Origin: Paludibacter sp963678465
Lineage (GTDB): Bacteria; Bacteroidota; Bacteroidia; Bacteroidales; Paludibacteraceae
NCBI GenBank assembly: GCA_963678465.1
Contig: OY782858.1
Span: forward strand, 3,038,001-3,102,000
Reading direction: 5' to 3'
Length of the DNA stretch: 64,000 nucleotides
A program made the translations under genes and the position numbers. The notes under the pieces are model-generated. The model made no database searches. It saw nothing but the letters and a program-made list of their open reading frames with translations, and was not told the origin of the DNA. Of the stretch, positions 63,397 to 64,000 are shown piece by piece; the stretch's first letter is position 1; every line of letters starts with the position of its first letter.

Positions 63397-64000
63397 TTAT
63401 TTAAGACCTCTTCTTTTTAATAAGGCATCCGGATTTGGATCAGCTCCTCTGAATGTTTTGTAAAGCTTCATAGGATCATCTGAATCGCCTTTCTCCAAAA
63501 TATTTTTGCGGAAAGCTGTAGCTACTTTCGGATTGTAAATATCGCCCGATTCAACAAAGGCCTGATAGGCATCTGCATCAAGTACTTCGGCCCATGTGTA
63601 GCTGTAGTAACCTGCCGAATATCCACCTGTGAAAATATGGTTGAAGAAAGTGCTGCGGTAACGTACAATGATTTCAGGAATCATTCCGATGCGTTCCATC
63701 GTTGCTTTTTCGAAGGCTTCAACATCGAAGTTGGCAGTGTCCTTGATGCTGTGATAATCCATATCAAGCAGCGACGCCGACAGCAGTTCTGTCATTGTAA
63801 ATCCCTGATTGAAAGTGCCTGCTTTTTGAATTTTATCCATCAATTCCTGTGGCATTACTTCGCCTGTAGTGTAATGTTTGGCGTAAGTTTTCATTACCTG
63901 AGGTTCGAAACACCAGTTTTCCATGATCTGAGAAGGCAATTCCACAAAGTCGCGCGAAACGCTTGTGCCTGCCTGGCTTGGGTAAGTACACTGCGAAAGC
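63397..64000 (-). CDS. M3 family metallopeptidase (C-terminal part)
   Basis: The window ends inside this gene; 200 codons are present. The visible part has TYPSQAGTSVSRDFVELPSQ and IMENWCFEP, GFTMTELLSASLLDMDYHSI, GYSAGYYSYTWAEVLDADAY and KRRGLK at the end, the pattern of dipeptidyl carboxypeptidase/oligopeptidase (M3). The HEFGH zinc site is outside the window. Confidence 0.92.
   Translation of the reverse strand, partial: LSQCTYPSQAGTSVSRDFVELPSQIMENWCFEPQVMKTYAKHYTTGEVMPQELMDKIQKAGTFNQGFTMTELLSASLLDMDYHSIKDTANFDVEAFEKATMERIGMIPEIIVRYRSTFFNHIFTGGYSAGYYSYTWAEVLDADAYQAFVESGDIYNPKVATAFRKNILEKGDSDDPMKLYKTFRGADPNPDALLKRRGLK

Overview
The window looks like the chromosome of a fermentative anaerobic member of the Bacteroidales (Bacteroidota). 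The evidence is promoter -7 boxes of the TAnnTTTG type, lipoproteins and signal peptides ending in AQ, TonB-dependent receptors, IntDOT-type integrase, RteC, DUF4625/DUF4837/DUF6427-type proteins, T9SS C-terminal sorting domains, and a metabolic set of pyruvate formate-lyase, ATP-type PEP carboxykinase, CoA-transferase and glycogen branching enzyme. A Paludibacter/Dysgonomonas-like relative fits, but I cannot fix the genus.

Layout. 1-5284: chromosomal genes: the end of a 2-oxoacid:ferredoxin oxidoreductase beta gene, a lipoprotein gene sitting between that gene's 3' end and a second copy of it, a tyrosine phenol-lyase-like enzyme, shikimate kinase and a tRNA-dihydrouridine synthase. 5285-5677: tmRNA (ssrA). 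5678-35262: a 29.6-kb genomic island inserted at the 3' end of ssrA. It is bounded by a 19-bp direct repeat of the tmRNA end (5659-5677 and 35244-35262), starts with a tyrosine recombinase, and has displaced the old ssrA terminator to 35264-35315.

The island has two halves. The left half (7317-24173) is a metabolic cluster under two AraC-type regulators: four aldo/keto reductases, a flavodoxin, a zinc alcohol dehydrogenase, four alpha/beta hydrolases, an NTF2-like protein, a carboxymuconolactone decarboxylase-cupin fusion, a DUF362 protein and a small ECF-S-like membrane protein. Most of these carry Sec or lipoprotein signals, and two end in T9SS-type sorting domains, so redox enzymes of cytoplasmic families seem to have been moved to the periplasm or cell surface. 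The right half (24315-35010) is the mobile core: RteC, a GH108 muramidase, an excisionase-like HTH protein, replication-type proteins (DnaD-like, DnaC-like), an AlbA_2/Schlafen ATP-binding protein, a complete insertion sequence with a probable -1 frameshift, a GC-rich non-coding module, and a small minus-strand operon with two small membrane proteins and a conserved 249-aa protein. No relaxase is visible.

35319-64000: chromosome again: focA-pflA-pflB; a Zur/Fur-TonB receptor-DUF4625 metal-uptake operon; a NikR-like repressor with its own receptor; thioesterase; pckA; succinyl/acetyl-CoA transferase; glgB; pheS; a lipoprotein gene again flanked by a duplicated 3' end (of pheS); pdxA; DUF4837; two cell-wall amidases; YqaA; DUF6427; and the end of an M3 peptidase. 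The most unusual items are the exported redox cluster with its T9SS-tagged reductase, and the two independent lipoprotein insertions that each duplicate the 3' end and terminator of the neighbouring housekeeping gene.
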